This document shows positions 7,730-15,891 of a stretch of 46,148 bases of DNA, in pieces. The position numbers were made by a program, and so were the translations under genes. Source of the stretch: Cyanobacteria bacterium UBA7753 (lineage in GTDB: Bacteria; Cyanobacteriota; Vampirovibrionia; Gastranaerophilales; Gastranaerophilaceae); NCBI GenBank assembly GCA_002481545.1, contig DLEF01000005.1:1-46148 (forward strand). Direction: 5' to 3'. Positions within the stretch are counted from its first letter, which is position 1; each line of letters opens with the position of its first letter. The notes beneath the pieces are model-generated. The model was not told where the DNA came from, searched no databases, and worked only from the letters and a program-made list of their open reading frames with translations.

Positions 7730-7853
7730 TCGAAAATTAACCAAAATTTAACATTCCTTTCGGAATGCTTGAGAACACTGCATTTGCAACAGAGACGAAT
7801 ATTCTACCCGTCAGGGTAATATCAAAAAACGGTTAAACTAATAAAATATACTT

Positions 7854-8573
7854 ATGAAATTCAGGTCAACATTAGTAATGATAATAGCTTTTGCGGCATG
7901 TTGTTTCGCCTCGGACAGCTATCATGTACTTGTAAATCCAAACAGAGTGCAAACAACCATAGAGACGGAATATCCGCAAACCTTGTTTATATTGGATTAT
8001 TCAAACAGTATGAACGAAAGACTGTATGAAAAAACAAAATACGGGATGTTGTTAGAGAGCATGAAAATACTGTTATCAAATATGTCCTCAAAAAATAAGG
8101 TTGGGGTTCGGATTTACGGGCAGCGTTGGGGAATTACACCCTATGATTCGTGTAAAGCATCTACCCTTGTTGCTCCTATCAGAAGTGATAATTTGATGAA
8201 TATATCTGACGGGTTGGCTAAATATAAACCTCGCGGAATGACACCGATTACATATTCTTTAAAACAGGCGGTTACAAAAGATTTTAAAGGTTTGGACGGA
8301 GACAAACATATTATCTTAATTACGGACGGCGGAGAAAACTGCGATGAGAGTCCGTGTAAGTACGCAATGGAGCTTGTAAAGTACAGAAAAGATATAAAGA
8401 TAGATGTTATTGCGTTTAATATAGATAATGACGACGATTTAGACCAATTAGAATGTGTAGCGTCCGTCACAAAAGGTAAATTATATAATGCCGATACAAA
8501 AGCTAAACTTATAAAAAGCTTAAATCACGCTTTCCGTGTAAAAAAAGAGGTCGATGCAAAAATATTATATTAG
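7854..8573 (+). CDS. Secreted VWA-domain protein
   Basis: A von Willebrand factor A domain protein of 239 residues with a signal peptide (about 1-19). The metal-ion-dependent adhesion site is intact: DYSNS (residues 48-52, DxSxS), Thr130 in GMTPIT, and Asp158 in ITDGGE. The domain fills almost the whole mature protein, so it probably binds a ligand or partner in the periplasm or at the surface. Four cysteines (about 100, 163, 168, 206) could form disulfides. There is no clear Shine-Dalgarno. It lies 36 nt upstream of the CheR-like gene, probably in one transcript. Confidence 0.8.
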   Translation: MKFRSTLVMIIAFAACCFASDSYHVLVNPNRVQTTIETEYPQTLFILDYSNSMNERLYEKTKYGMLLESMKILLSNMSSKNKVGVRIYGQRWGITPYDSCKASTLVAPIRSDNLMNISDGLAKYKPRGMTPITYSLKQAVTKDFKGLDGDKHIILITDGGENCDESPCKYAMELVKYRKDIKIDVIAFNIDNDDDLDQLECVASVTKGKLYNADTKAKLIKSLNHAFRVKKEVDAKILY

Positions 8574-8609
8574 TTAGCAAAAAATACTTTTTTCAAACAT
8601 TATACAAAT

Positions 8610-9608
8610 GTGATTATACAAAATACTACCCCGCATATATCATATCAACCGACAGTGAAAGCGAACAAACAACAATATAAATCTTGTTCGTTACCTTGTG
8701 ATACCGTGTCTTTCAAAGGTCATGTCGGGGCGGAAAAATGTGCCAAAGTAGCCGTAAAACACCTGATACACGAAACTGCATTTTTCAGAGAGCCTGAAAC
8801 AAATAAGATAGTGAAAGATTATGTAACAAAGAATATGTCGGGGAAAGACAAAATACGTATAATCTCGGGCGGATGTTCAACGGGTGAAGAAGCTGTCACA
8901 TATAGTATGATGTTTGATAATATGGCGGATAAAGTTGATATTTTAGGGTTCGATTTAAGTCAAAAATCCGTAGAACAGGCAAAGAAGGGTATTTATTTGT
9001 TTGAAAGACCGTATCCCGAATGCAAGCAATTGGCGGAGGATTACGGCATAAGTGCGTTTAACGATTCATACCTCGTTTATAATAACGAAAAATCTTTGAC
9101 AAAAGAGGAAGAGCAAAATAAGAAGTTGTTTGACAAGTTTTTTGAACCGTCAAAAGAGGAAGTTCCAGAAGAAAAACTGTCTCTTATGGACAGGTTCCAA
9201 CAGTGGGTAGTGGCTAAAATGAACAAAGAGCCGATTATGAGATATGAGAAGAAGAGTTATAAATTGAAAGACGGACAGGCTAAAAACTGCCGTTTTGTTC
9301 AGGGTGATATCAAAGATATCCGAAAAATTGCAGGAGAAGAAAAGGCTGATGTTATTCTTTTCCGCAACGTTATGTATCATTTAACGAACGATTCTTTACG
9401 CAACCCTGTCAAAAACACAAAAGCAATTGTAAAAGATATAGGAACAAAACTAAAGGACAGTTTAAATGACGGCGGACTCTTAGTATTTGGAGAAAAAGAG
9501 ACAATACAAATGTCCGATGATGCCGTTCCTGTTGTTATGAAAGAGCTCGGTTTTAAACCGTTAAACGAAACAAAAGACCATCCCGCAAATATTTGGCAAA
9601 AACAATAA
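8610..9608 (+). CDS. CheR-like SAM-dependent methyltransferase with N-terminal FKG tag
   Basis: A GTG start gives 332 residues. The first ~40 are low-complexity and end in VSFKG (33-37). The CheR-type catalytic domain follows: FFREPETNK (59-67), the SAM-binding ISGGCSTGEEA (85-95), GFDLSQKSVEQAKKGIY (113-129), and LFRNVMYHL, the usual CheR FxRN motif, about residue 250. A charged insertion at about 150-220 separates the last two. No chemoreceptor or other chemotaxis gene is nearby, so the substrate is unclear: glutamates of a receptor, or something else. The start codon is uncertain because no Shine-Dalgarno precedes it. Confidence 0.75.
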   Translation: MIIQNTTPHISYQPTVKANKQQYKSCSLPCDTVSFKGHVGAEKCAKVAVKHLIHETAFFREPETNKIVKDYVTKNMSGKDKIRIISGGCSTGEEAVTYSMMFDNMADKVDILGFDLSQKSVEQAKKGIYLFERPYPECKQLAEDYGISAFNDSYLVYNNEKSLTKEEEQNKKLFDKFFEPSKEEVPEEKLSLMDRFQQWVVAKMNKEPIMRYEKKSYKLKDGQAKNCRFVQGDIKDIRKIAGEEKADVILFRNVMYHLTNDSLRNPVKNTKAIVKDIGTKLKDSLNDGGLLVFGEKETIQMSDDAVPVVMKELGFKPLNETKDHPANIWQKQ

Positions 9609-9653
9609 GCATTTTATATTATAAATTTGCTGTAATATACCCCCGCAGAACTA

Positions 9654-9682
9654 TTGCCAAGTATGAATAAATCTTCTATAAT
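9654..9682 (+). promoter_or_regulatory. Promoter of the membrane pyrophosphatase gene
   Basis: TTGCCA (9654-9659), a 17-nt spacer and TATAAT (9677-9682), an almost consensus sigma-70 promoter. A strong GGAGGG ribosome-binding site precedes the ATG at 9713. Confidence 0.8.
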
Positions 9683-9712
9683 AATTAAGTATTCTATTTA
9701 GGAGGGAAGTAT

Positions 9713-12142
9713 ATGAAGAAAAAATTTTCTTTGTCAAAAATAATGCTCTCTTTGTTTGCATTATTTGTTGGCACAATCCCTGCATTTGCGAGTGAAGCTG
9801 ATTTGGTTGTACCGAGTATTAAAGCAACATCTCTGCACAGCTACAATCTTTTGATTGCGGGCATAATCGTATCCGCAATCGGCGTTTTGTTCGGCTTCAT
9901 AGAGTATTTACGGGTTAAAAAATTATCCGTACACGAGGCTATGGCAAATGTGGGAAATACGATTTTTGAAACCTGTAAAACCTACCTCGTTCAACAGGGT
10001 AAATTCTTACTTGTTTTGGAAATCTTAATCGGTTTATGTATTGCATTCTATTTCGGGTTCTTGGAAGATATGAATCTTAAGAACGTACTGATAATCTTAG
10101 GATGGTCTGTTATCGGTATTTTGGGTTCATATTCAGTAGCTTGGTTCGGAATAAGAATGAATACTCTTGCTAATTCAAGGACATCATTCACGGCTTTGAA
10201 GGGTAATCCTTTAAATATCTTGAATATTCCTTTGAAGGCGGGCATGAGTATTGGGGTTCTGCTTGTATCCGTAGAACTTATCCTTATGCTTACAATCTTA
10301 TTATTTGTTCCGGGTAACATTGCGGGCGCTTGCTTTATCGGATTTGCGATAGGTGAATCATTAGGCGCATCAGCTTTGCGTGTTGCAGGCGGTATCTTTA
10401 CTAAGATTGCCGATATCGGATCGGATTTGATGAAAATCCAATTCGGTATTAAAGAAGATGATCCTCGTAACCCGGGGGTTATTGCAGACTGTACAGGTGA
10501 TAACGCGGGCGATTCAATCGGACCTACGGCTGACGGTTTTGAAACCTACGGTGTAACAGGTGTTGCCCTTGTCAGTTTCATCTTGCTTGCCGTTGCAGGT
10601 CCTCAACACCAAGTACAATTATTAACTTGGATTTTCGTTATGAGATTCTTAATGATTGTAACCTCCGTTGTTTCTTATTGGATTAACGGACTTGTTACAA
10701 AAGTTTATGCAAAGCATACCGAAAAATTCGATTTTGAAGCTCCGCTTACAAACCTTGTATGGCTGACTTCAATTTTGTCAATCGTTATGACATTCGGCGT
10801 AAGTTATTATTTACTCGGCAATTTAGGTCATAACTTATGGTTGACATTATCAATGATTATTTCTTGCGGTACTTTGGGTGCTGCTTTGATACCGGAGGCA
10901 ACAAAGGTATTTACATCACCAAAAGCAAAACATACATCGGAAGTTGTTACCGCATCAAAAGAGGGCGGTTCTTCCTTAACAATCCTGTCCGGTATTGTTT
11001 CGGGTAACTTCTCCGCTTTCTGGATTGGTGCAATTATTGTACTTCTTATGTGGTTAGCTTACACCGCAAGTACTTATATCCCTGAAACCATGATGATATA
11101 TCCTTCCGTATTCGCATTCGGTTTGGTAGCATTCGGGTTCTTGGGTATGGGGCCTGTAACAATTGCCGTAGACTCATACGGCCCTGTTACGGATAACGCT
11201 CAATCAGTATATGAATTATCATTGATTGAGGAAATCCCTGATATTTCAAACAAAATCGAGGAAGAATTTAAGTTCAAACCTGATTTTGAAAACGCAAAAA
11301 GATATTTGGAAGAAAACGACGGTGCCGGTAACACCTTCAAGGCAACTTCAAAACCCGTCCTTATCGGTACTGCGGTTGTCGGTGCTACTACGATGATTTT
11401 CTCATTGATTCTTGTTATCAAGAATGTTTTGGGTATCTCCCCTGAGATGATTTTGAATATCTTAAATCCGTACTCACTGTTAGGATTTATTTCAGGCGGT
11501 GCGGTTATTTACTGGTTCTCGGGAGCTTCTATGCAGGCTGTTACAACAGGTGCATACAGAGCTGTTGAGTTTATCAAAACCCATATTAAATTGGGCGAAA
11601 ACGATGATAAGACCGCAAACCTTGCAAACTCGAAAGAGGTTGTAAAGATTTGTACGTTATATGCGCAAAAAGGTATGATAAATATATTTATCGCACTGTT
11701 TACCTTCGCTTTGGCTCTGGCATGCCTGTCAGCACCTGAAGGAAATTGCAGTGCGCCTGTAGCATTCTTTGTAAGTTATCTTATCGCAATTGCGGTATTC
11801 GGTCTGTTCCAAGCCGTATTTATGGCTAACGCAGGCGGATGCTGGGATAACGCTAAAAAGATTGTTGAAGTTGATATGGCTGAAAAGGGCACACCTTTGC
11901 ATGAGGCAACCGTTGTCGGTGATACGGTAGGAGATCCGTTCAAGGATACGTCTTCCGTTGCAATGAACCCGATAATTAAGTTCACTACTTTATTCGGTTT
12001 GTTGGCTATGGAGATTGCTATTGCTCCTGCATTCAGACATTACGCAAAAATAGCAGGGATAGTATTCCTGATTATTGCGATAGTGTTTGTTGTTAGATCG
12101 TTCTACGGTATGCGCATTCCGCAAAAAAATGAGGAAGAATAA
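9713..12142 (+). CDS. hppA: Ion-pumping membrane pyrophosphatase (HppA family)
   Basis: Hydrolyses PPi to pump H+ or Na+ across the inner membrane. Catalytic motifs are intact: DDPRNPGVIADCTGDNAGD (249-267), DSYGPVTDNAQSVYE (487-501), and GGCWDNAKK with DTVGDPFKDTS near the C-terminus. At the site that decides potassium dependence the protein reads GNTFKAT with Lys543. Lys there is typical of potassium-independent, usually proton-pumping enzymes, though the motif is divergent. At 809 residues it is longer than many members and starts with a signal-like helix (SLFALFVGTIPAFASEA, about 13-29). It is monocistronic with its own promoter and terminator, and it pairs logically with the PPi-using phosphofructokinase at 25.5 kb. 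Confidence 0.93.
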   Translation: MKKKFSLSKIMLSLFALFVGTIPAFASEADLVVPSIKATSLHSYNLLIAGIIVSAIGVLFGFIEYLRVKKLSVHEAMANVGNTIFETCKTYLVQQGKFLLVLEILIGLCIAFYFGFLEDMNLKNVLIILGWSVIGILGSYSVAWFGIRMNTLANSRTSFTALKGNPLNILNIPLKAGMSIGVLLVSVELILMLTILLFVPGNIAGACFIGFAIGESLGASALRVAGGIFTKIADIGSDLMKIQFGIKEDDPRNPGVIADCTGDNAGDSIGPTADGFETYGVTGVALVSFILLAVAGPQHQVQLLTWIFVMRFLMIVTSVVSYWINGLVTKVYAKHTEKFDFEAPLTNLVWLTSILSIVMTFGVSYYLLGNLGHNLWLTLSMIISCGTLGAALIPEATKVFTSPKAKHTSEVVTASKEGGSSLTILSGIVSGNFSAFWIGAIIVLLMWLAYTASTYIPETMMIYPSVFAFGLVAFGFLGMGPVTIAVDSYGPVTDNAQSVYELSLIEEIPDISNKIEEEFKFKPDFENAKRYLEENDGAGNTFKATSKPVLIGTAVVGATTMIFSLILVIKNVLGISPEMILNILNPYSLLGFISGGAVIYWFSGASMQAVTTGAYRAVEFIKTHIKLGENDDKTANLANSKEVVKICTLYAQKGMINIFIALFTFALALACLSAPEGNCSAPVAFFVSYLIAIAVFGLFQAVFMANAGGCWDNAKKIVEVDMAEKGTPLHEATVVGDTVGDPFKDTSSVAMNPIIKFTTLFGLLAMEIAIAPAFRHYAKIAGIVFLIIAIVFVVRSFYGMRIPQKNEEE

Positions 12143-12171
12143 TAAAGTTATTCTTTTTGTAATAAACAGAA

Positions 12172-12207
12172 ACGGCGGTTAGGAATTTCCCTAACCGTCG
12201 TTTTTTT
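12172..12207 (+). terminator. Rho-independent terminator of hppA
   Basis: ACGGCGGTTAGG (12172-12183) and CCTAACCGTCGT (12190-12201) pair with one G-U; seven T's follow. The next 270 nt, up to the small ORF at 12481, are very AT-rich and I see no other gene there. Confidence 0.9.
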
Positions 12208-12480
12208 AAGATTAATAAAATAATTATTTTTTTTTAATATTGTTTTATTAATATTCGGTATTTTTATTTTTAGCAACTGATTTTGACTGTTTGAATGTTG
12301 TTATAAAATCTGATATAAATTTGATATACATGCCTGAAAATCAGTCGTGGACATGGTTAACATGCTAAAAATTAAAATATTATTGTAACAGTTTCTTAAC
12401 AACATGGCAAAAAAAATTTTATTTTGTTTTATTCTAATTGTAGAAGGTAATTTCAATAAATGAATTTTAGATTGGAAACT

Positions 12481-12597
12481 ATGGAAACAACATACAACGT
12501 AAAATCTAAAACGTATCTGCATCAGAAGTGTGAAAAAATGGTGATTTTTTATCAACCAAGAACCTATCAGCTAATAGAAGGAACGTGTAATGATTAA
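12481..12597 (+). CDS. Small ORF (38 aa) overlapping the next gene
   Basis: ATG 12481 to TAA 12595-12597 encodes a 38-residue basic peptide (METTYNVKSK at the start, IEGTCND at the end) with two cysteines and no membrane helix. A weak GGA lies 7 nt before the ATG. The stop overlaps the start of the next gene by 8 nt (ATGATTAA), an arrangement typical of translational coupling. No family is recognised. It could be a true small protein or a leader peptide controlling the downstream pair. Confidence 0.45.
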   Translation: METTYNVKSKTYLHQKCEKMVIFYQPRTYQLIEGTCND

Positions 12598-13624
12598 TCG
12601 AATTATGGGGAATGTTATTCCAAACGTCGTACACAAAGCCGCCACAGGCGGAGCAAACAAAGGTGCGCGTTTAGAAAAGTTTTTACAGAGCAAGACTATG
12701 GGGAAGGTCTTTGAGCTCGCGGCAGATAACCAGAATGTCTGTCAGGCAGCATTTGGTTTAGCTATATGTTGTGCGTTAAGACCGGCAACCAATTACGTTG
12801 TAACAAAAGATAAAAAGGATGCAACATTCGCGAGTGCACACTCAATATCATCAGGGGCTATGGGATTTATTTGGCCGATGGTACTTGCGACTCCGTTAGC
12901 TGTTGGGATTAAAAAAGTTTTAGCAAAACCTCAGAAATTTTTAAAACCGGAAATGCTTAAGAAATTCTATCCGAATGTTAAAATAAATGAGAAAGTCGGT
13001 AAAGACGGTAAAAAGATTAAAGAAGTTGCAACCAATGTTAAAGGTGATATGTTGAGAGAGGATGGCTCCGTACTGTTAAAAGATATGGAACCGTTGATGA
13101 TTATAGACAAGGATTCGAAAGCTTTAGCTGATAGAACAGCCGCTTTTGAAAAAGAACATCCTAATTTATATGTAGATAAAGAAGGTTATGTAAGATCCAA
13201 AGATGTCATTGAAACATCAAAAGGTATTGAACAAAAAGATAAAGACGGAAAACCGATAGGCGCAATGGTTCAAAAAGATTTGACTCCTATTACGGAAGAA
13301 ATGAAAATCGGCGCTCAAAAGGAAAAGAATGTTCAACAAGTAATTAACAATATTTGGGATACAGGTTTAGCTCCTATCAGAGCATCTTTAACAATCGCTA
13401 TGATACCTACGGTATTAGGTTTCTTAGGGTTAAAGAAAGCTCCTAAAGACGGAGAACAAAAAGCAAATGCAGACAATAAAGTTGCTAATAATGCTCAACC
13501 GCAAAAAACGGCAAATGTAGCAACATCAAATACAACCGTTAAAGCGGCAGCTCCGGTACCGCCTCCTGCAGGAGGAACCCTCGCCTCAGCGTTGAGTACC
13601 GTTAAGAAAGGAGGTGCACAATAA
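12590..13624 (+). CDS. Unnamed membrane-associated protein, first of a coupled pair
   Basis: No family recognised. The 344 residues contain hydrophobic segments at about 53-69 (AAFGLAICCALRPATNYVV), 86-106 (ISSGAMGFIWPMVLATPLAVG) and 262-279 (RASLTIAMIPTVLGFLGL). A soluble Lys/Asp-rich domain of about 150 residues lies between the second and third. The C-terminus (about 285-344) is Ala/Pro/Asn/Thr-rich and low-complexity. There is no signal peptide. A GAAGGA ribosome-binding site lies about 8 nt before the ATG. The stop overlaps the next start (TAATG). Helix order and charged linkers resemble the following protein. Confidence 0.75.
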   Translation: MINRIMGNVIPNVVHKAATGGANKGARLEKFLQSKTMGKVFELAADNQNVCQAAFGLAICCALRPATNYVVTKDKKDATFASAHSISSGAMGFIWPMVLATPLAVGIKKVLAKPQKFLKPEMLKKFYPNVKINEKVGKDGKKIKEVATNVKGDMLREDGSVLLKDMEPLMIIDKDSKALADRTAAFEKEHPNLYVDKEGYVRSKDVIETSKGIEQKDKDGKPIGAMVQKDLTPITEEMKIGAQKEKNVQQVINNIWDTGLAPIRASLTIAMIPTVLGFLGLKKAPKDGEQKANADNKVANNAQPQKTANVATSNTTVKAAAPVPPPAGGTLASALSTVKKGGAQ

Positions 13625-14334
13625 TGAATATTGCTCCAATTAAACCAATGACAGCAAATAACGTTGCACCGAATTTTAAAGGTGGTATAAAACCATCAAT
13701 GATTAGCGAATCAAATGCATTTTTACATAGTGCTAATAAAAAGTTTAACCAAGGCTATGACAAATCAACTGACTGGATTGCAAAACATGTTGTTGCTCCG
13801 GTTATCAATTCAAAGCCAATGAATTGGTTCACTAAAACAGGTTTTTGTAAAGATAAAAAGATGACATCTTACCTGTCAACTCTTGGTTCTTTTGTAACAA
13901 CAGCATTCTATATCAGACAAACAGATAAGACTTTGAACAAAAATGCCGAAGAAAGAAAAAGAGCAAAAACTCTTGAATTGAACCAAGGCTTGGTAACAGG
14001 TATATCAACAGTATTAGGTTTCAGTGTAAACGGCTTGATTGACAAAGGCTGTGACAAGCTCAAGAAAAAATACAGAGTAGCTAACTATGGCGATCCTAAA
14101 CTCCCTACAAAGATGAAAGGTTTTGATATCGCTAAACAAATGTTCATCTTCTCACTTATGTACAGATATATTGCACCGGTAATTGTAACACCGTTAGCAA
14201 GTAAGATAAGTAAAGTAAGAGAAGCAAAGAAAGCTGAACAAGCTACTTTAGCTCAACAACAGCAACAAGTTGCTCAACAACCTCAACCTCAAAAAGTTGA
14301 AGTAAAAACTCAAAGTGCAACTAAAACTGCATAG
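13624..14334 (+). CDS. Unnamed membrane-associated protein with FKG tag, second of a coupled pair
   Basis: No family recognised. The 236 residues begin with the tag segment ending PNFKG (16-20). Hydrophobic stretches are at about 83-98 (LSTLGSFVTTAFYIRQ), 124-142 (QGLVTGISTVLGFSVNGLI) and 170-194 (KQMFIFSLMYRYIAPVIVTPLASKI). The tail is Gln-rich (QQQQQVAQQPQPQ). It follows the previous gene with a 1-nt overlap and a very strong AAAGGAGGTG ribosome-binding site (13607-13616), so the two are coexpressed and may form a complex. A terminator follows. Confidence 0.75.
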   Translation: MNIAPIKPMTANNVAPNFKGGIKPSMISESNAFLHSANKKFNQGYDKSTDWIAKHVVAPVINSKPMNWFTKTGFCKDKKMTSYLSTLGSFVTTAFYIRQTDKTLNKNAEERKRAKTLELNQGLVTGISTVLGFSVNGLIDKGCDKLKKKYRVANYGDPKLPTKMKGFDIAKQMFIFSLMYRYIAPVIVTPLASKISKVREAKKAEQATLAQQQQQVAQQPQPQKVEVKTQSATKTA

Positions 14335-14357
14335 AGAAAATAACATATTATTCAAAA

Positions 14358-14388
14358 ACGGGAATGTATTTATACATTCCCGTTTTTT
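14358..14388 (+). terminator. Rho-independent terminator
   Basis: An 11-bp perfect stem ACGGGAATGTA / TACATTCCCGT with a TTTA loop and six T's closes the 12.5-14.3 kb unit. Confidence 0.92.
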
Positions 14389-14474
14389 ATTATCATTTTA
14401 GATTTACTATTTATATATTTCACGATAATTTTAATTATTTGTAAACAAACAATACAGAGAAAAGCATGATAAAT

Positions 14475-14504
14475 TTGACTTTATGGGCAGTTTTGTCGTA
14501 AAAT
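14475..14504 (+). promoter_or_regulatory. Promoter of the coiled-coil protein gene
   Basis: TTGACT (14475-14480), 18-nt spacer, TAAAAT (14499-14504). Confidence 0.7.
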
Positions 14505-14543
14505 TTTGGTAAGAGTATATTTGTGTCAGGAGAGATATACAAA

Positions 14544-15140
14544 ATGAGTTCACAACAGAGTAATATATACAATTTGCTTGGCAAACTTGAGGAAGCACTG
14601 GATAAAGGTTTTCCGTTGTTGTCGAGTATGGTTGTTGTAAAAAGAGATGTTGTAGAAACATTGTTGGATAATGTTTACGCATCTTTACCTACGGAAGTTC
14701 AAGATGCCAGAATGTTATTGAGAAGACGTGATGAAATTCAACACGACGCACAGCAAAGAGCCGAACAAATCATCAGAGATGCTCAGAATGAGGCACAAAG
14801 ACTTGTTAATGAGTCTTACATTGTACAAAAGGCTCAAAGAGAACGTCAACAACTTTTGGAACAGGTTGTTGCGGATTGCGAGAACATGAAACGTAAAGCA
14901 GTTGAAGAAGCTGAAGGTATTCGTGTACAAGCAAGAGACGAAGTTTTAAGAACAAAAGAAGGCGTTACCGTTTTTGCAGGTCAAATTTTGACTAATATTG
15001 AACAAAATATCAATCAAATGCAACAGCTTGTAAAAAGCAGTCAGGTTCAGTTGGAACGCCAACATAACGAGATTTCTAATGCAATGTCATACTCTCAGCC
15101 GCAAGGGACGGATGTTCACCCTGAGGCGGGAGCGAATTAA
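14544..15140 (+). CDS. Coiled-coil protein (DivIVA / ATP-synthase-b-like pattern)
   Basis: ATG 14544 is chosen over an upstream GTG because AGGAGAG (14528-14534) lies at the right distance; the product is 198 residues. After a short N-terminal domain (about 1-55) there is one long Glu/Gln/Arg-rich helix (about 60-175) with AEQIIRDAQNEAQRLV and RKAVEEAEGIRVQARDEV heptads, then a flexible tail. Similar coiled coils occur in DivIVA-type cell-division proteins and in F0 b subunits, but no ATP-synthase or division gene is adjacent. The function is therefore unassigned. Confidence 0.7.
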   Translation: MSSQQSNIYNLLGKLEEALDKGFPLLSSMVVVKRDVVETLLDNVYASLPTEVQDARMLLRRRDEIQHDAQQRAEQIIRDAQNEAQRLVNESYIVQKAQRERQQLLEQVVADCENMKRKAVEEAEGIRVQARDEVLRTKEGVTVFAGQILTNIEQNINQMQQLVKSSQVQLERQHNEISNAMSYSQPQGTDVHPEAGAN

Positions 15141-15171
15141 GATTTAGTTGGATTTTATTATGTAATGAAAT

Positions 15172-15206
15172 ACTTCCCTTATACAAGAAGGGAAGTTTAT
15201 TTTTTT
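15172..15206 (+). terminator. Terminator of the coiled-coil protein gene
   Basis: ACTTCCCTT (15172-15180) and AAGGGAAGT (15188-15196), then TTATTTTTTT. Confidence 0.88.
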
Positions 15207-15249
15207 ATGCGACTAATATCAGGCATGCTTATTAAGTAAAACATATCAA

Positions 15250-15285
15250 AATAAAAGAACCTTATTTCAATTGAAATAAGGTTCT
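15250..15285 (-). terminator. Terminator of the HU gene
   Basis: A 30-nt self-complementary palindrome (15256-15285, centre AATT) followed on the minus strand by TTTATTTTG. Confidence 0.75.
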
Positions 15286-15308
15286 CTTAAATCTCTAATA
15301 AGAATCAA

Positions 15309-15587
15309 TTACTTGCCGTTAACAGTAGTTTTGAATTTCTTACCTGCAGAGAATACAGGAACTGTCTTAGCAGGAATCTTGATTTCCTTACCTGTTTGAG
15401 GGTTTCTGCCTGTTCTAGCAGCTCTCTTACGAGCTTCCCAAGTACCGAAACCAACTAAAGTAACTTTTTTACCTTTAGAAACTGTTTTTTGGATAGTATC
15501 AACTAATGCATTTAAAACTTCGCCTGCATCTTTTTGAGTTACTTTTGCTTTTTTTGAAATTTCTTGTACTAATTCTTCTTTGTTCAT
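15309..15587 (-). CDS. hup: HU-type DNA-binding protein
   Basis: A nucleoid-associated protein of 92 residues that bends DNA as a dimer. The sequence is a standard HU: helical N-terminus (NKEELVQEISKKAKVTQKDA), the GFGTWEARKRAARTGRNPQTG signature (about 47-67) and the DNA-binding arm with KIPAKTVPVF. It is monocistronic with a near-perfect promoter and AAAGGAG ribosome-binding site. Sequence does not separate HU from IHF with certainty, but the arm and length favour HU. Confidence 0.94.
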   Translation of the reverse strand: MNKEELVQEISKKAKVTQKDAGEVLNALVDTIQKTVSKGKKVTLVGFGTWEARKRAARTGRNPQTGKEIKIPAKTVPVFSAGKKFKTTVNGK

Positions 15588-15619
15588 TATAAAACTCCTT
15601 TCTTAAGTATTACTCCTTT

Positions 15620-15647
15620 ATTATAGGAGATACAGAATTTATTGCAA
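15620..15647 (-). promoter_or_regulatory. HU gene promoter
   Basis: Minus strand: TTGCAA (15647-15642), 16-nt spacer, perfect TATAAT (15625-15620). The short leader holds two AAAGGAG strings, the second being the ribosome-binding site. Confidence 0.8.
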
Positions 15648-15842
15648 TAATTTGTTTTTAGCGGTTTAAAATGGCTAAAATCCAATAATAATAAGCATTT
15701 TCAGCTTAACATAAGTTTATAATTGAGGTAAAAATCATACTTTTGAATGACGAACATGTAACTTAAAACCCAATAGGCATGCAATCTTGTCTTATTTATG
15801 GCTGTACATATAAAGTTTTTATAAACGGTCGTATGTTTAAGG

Positions 15843-15848
15843 TATAAT
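15843..15848 (+). promoter_or_regulatory. -10 box upstream of the MsbA-type gene
   Basis: A perfect TATAAT, without a clear -35. The preceding TATGTTTAAGG also precedes the smc -10 box at 32763. The rest of the 15650-15890 spacer is AT-rich with no gene seen. Confidence 0.5.
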
Positions 15849-15891
15849 ATACATATTAGGGATTATTAAAGAAAAAGGATATTAAGGATAT

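Noticed and set aside
15650..15842. TTTTAGC..GCTAAAA inverted repeat and AT-rich spacer considered as an RNA gene
   Set aside because: Only a 7-bp AT-rich stem; no tRNA-like or other known fold.
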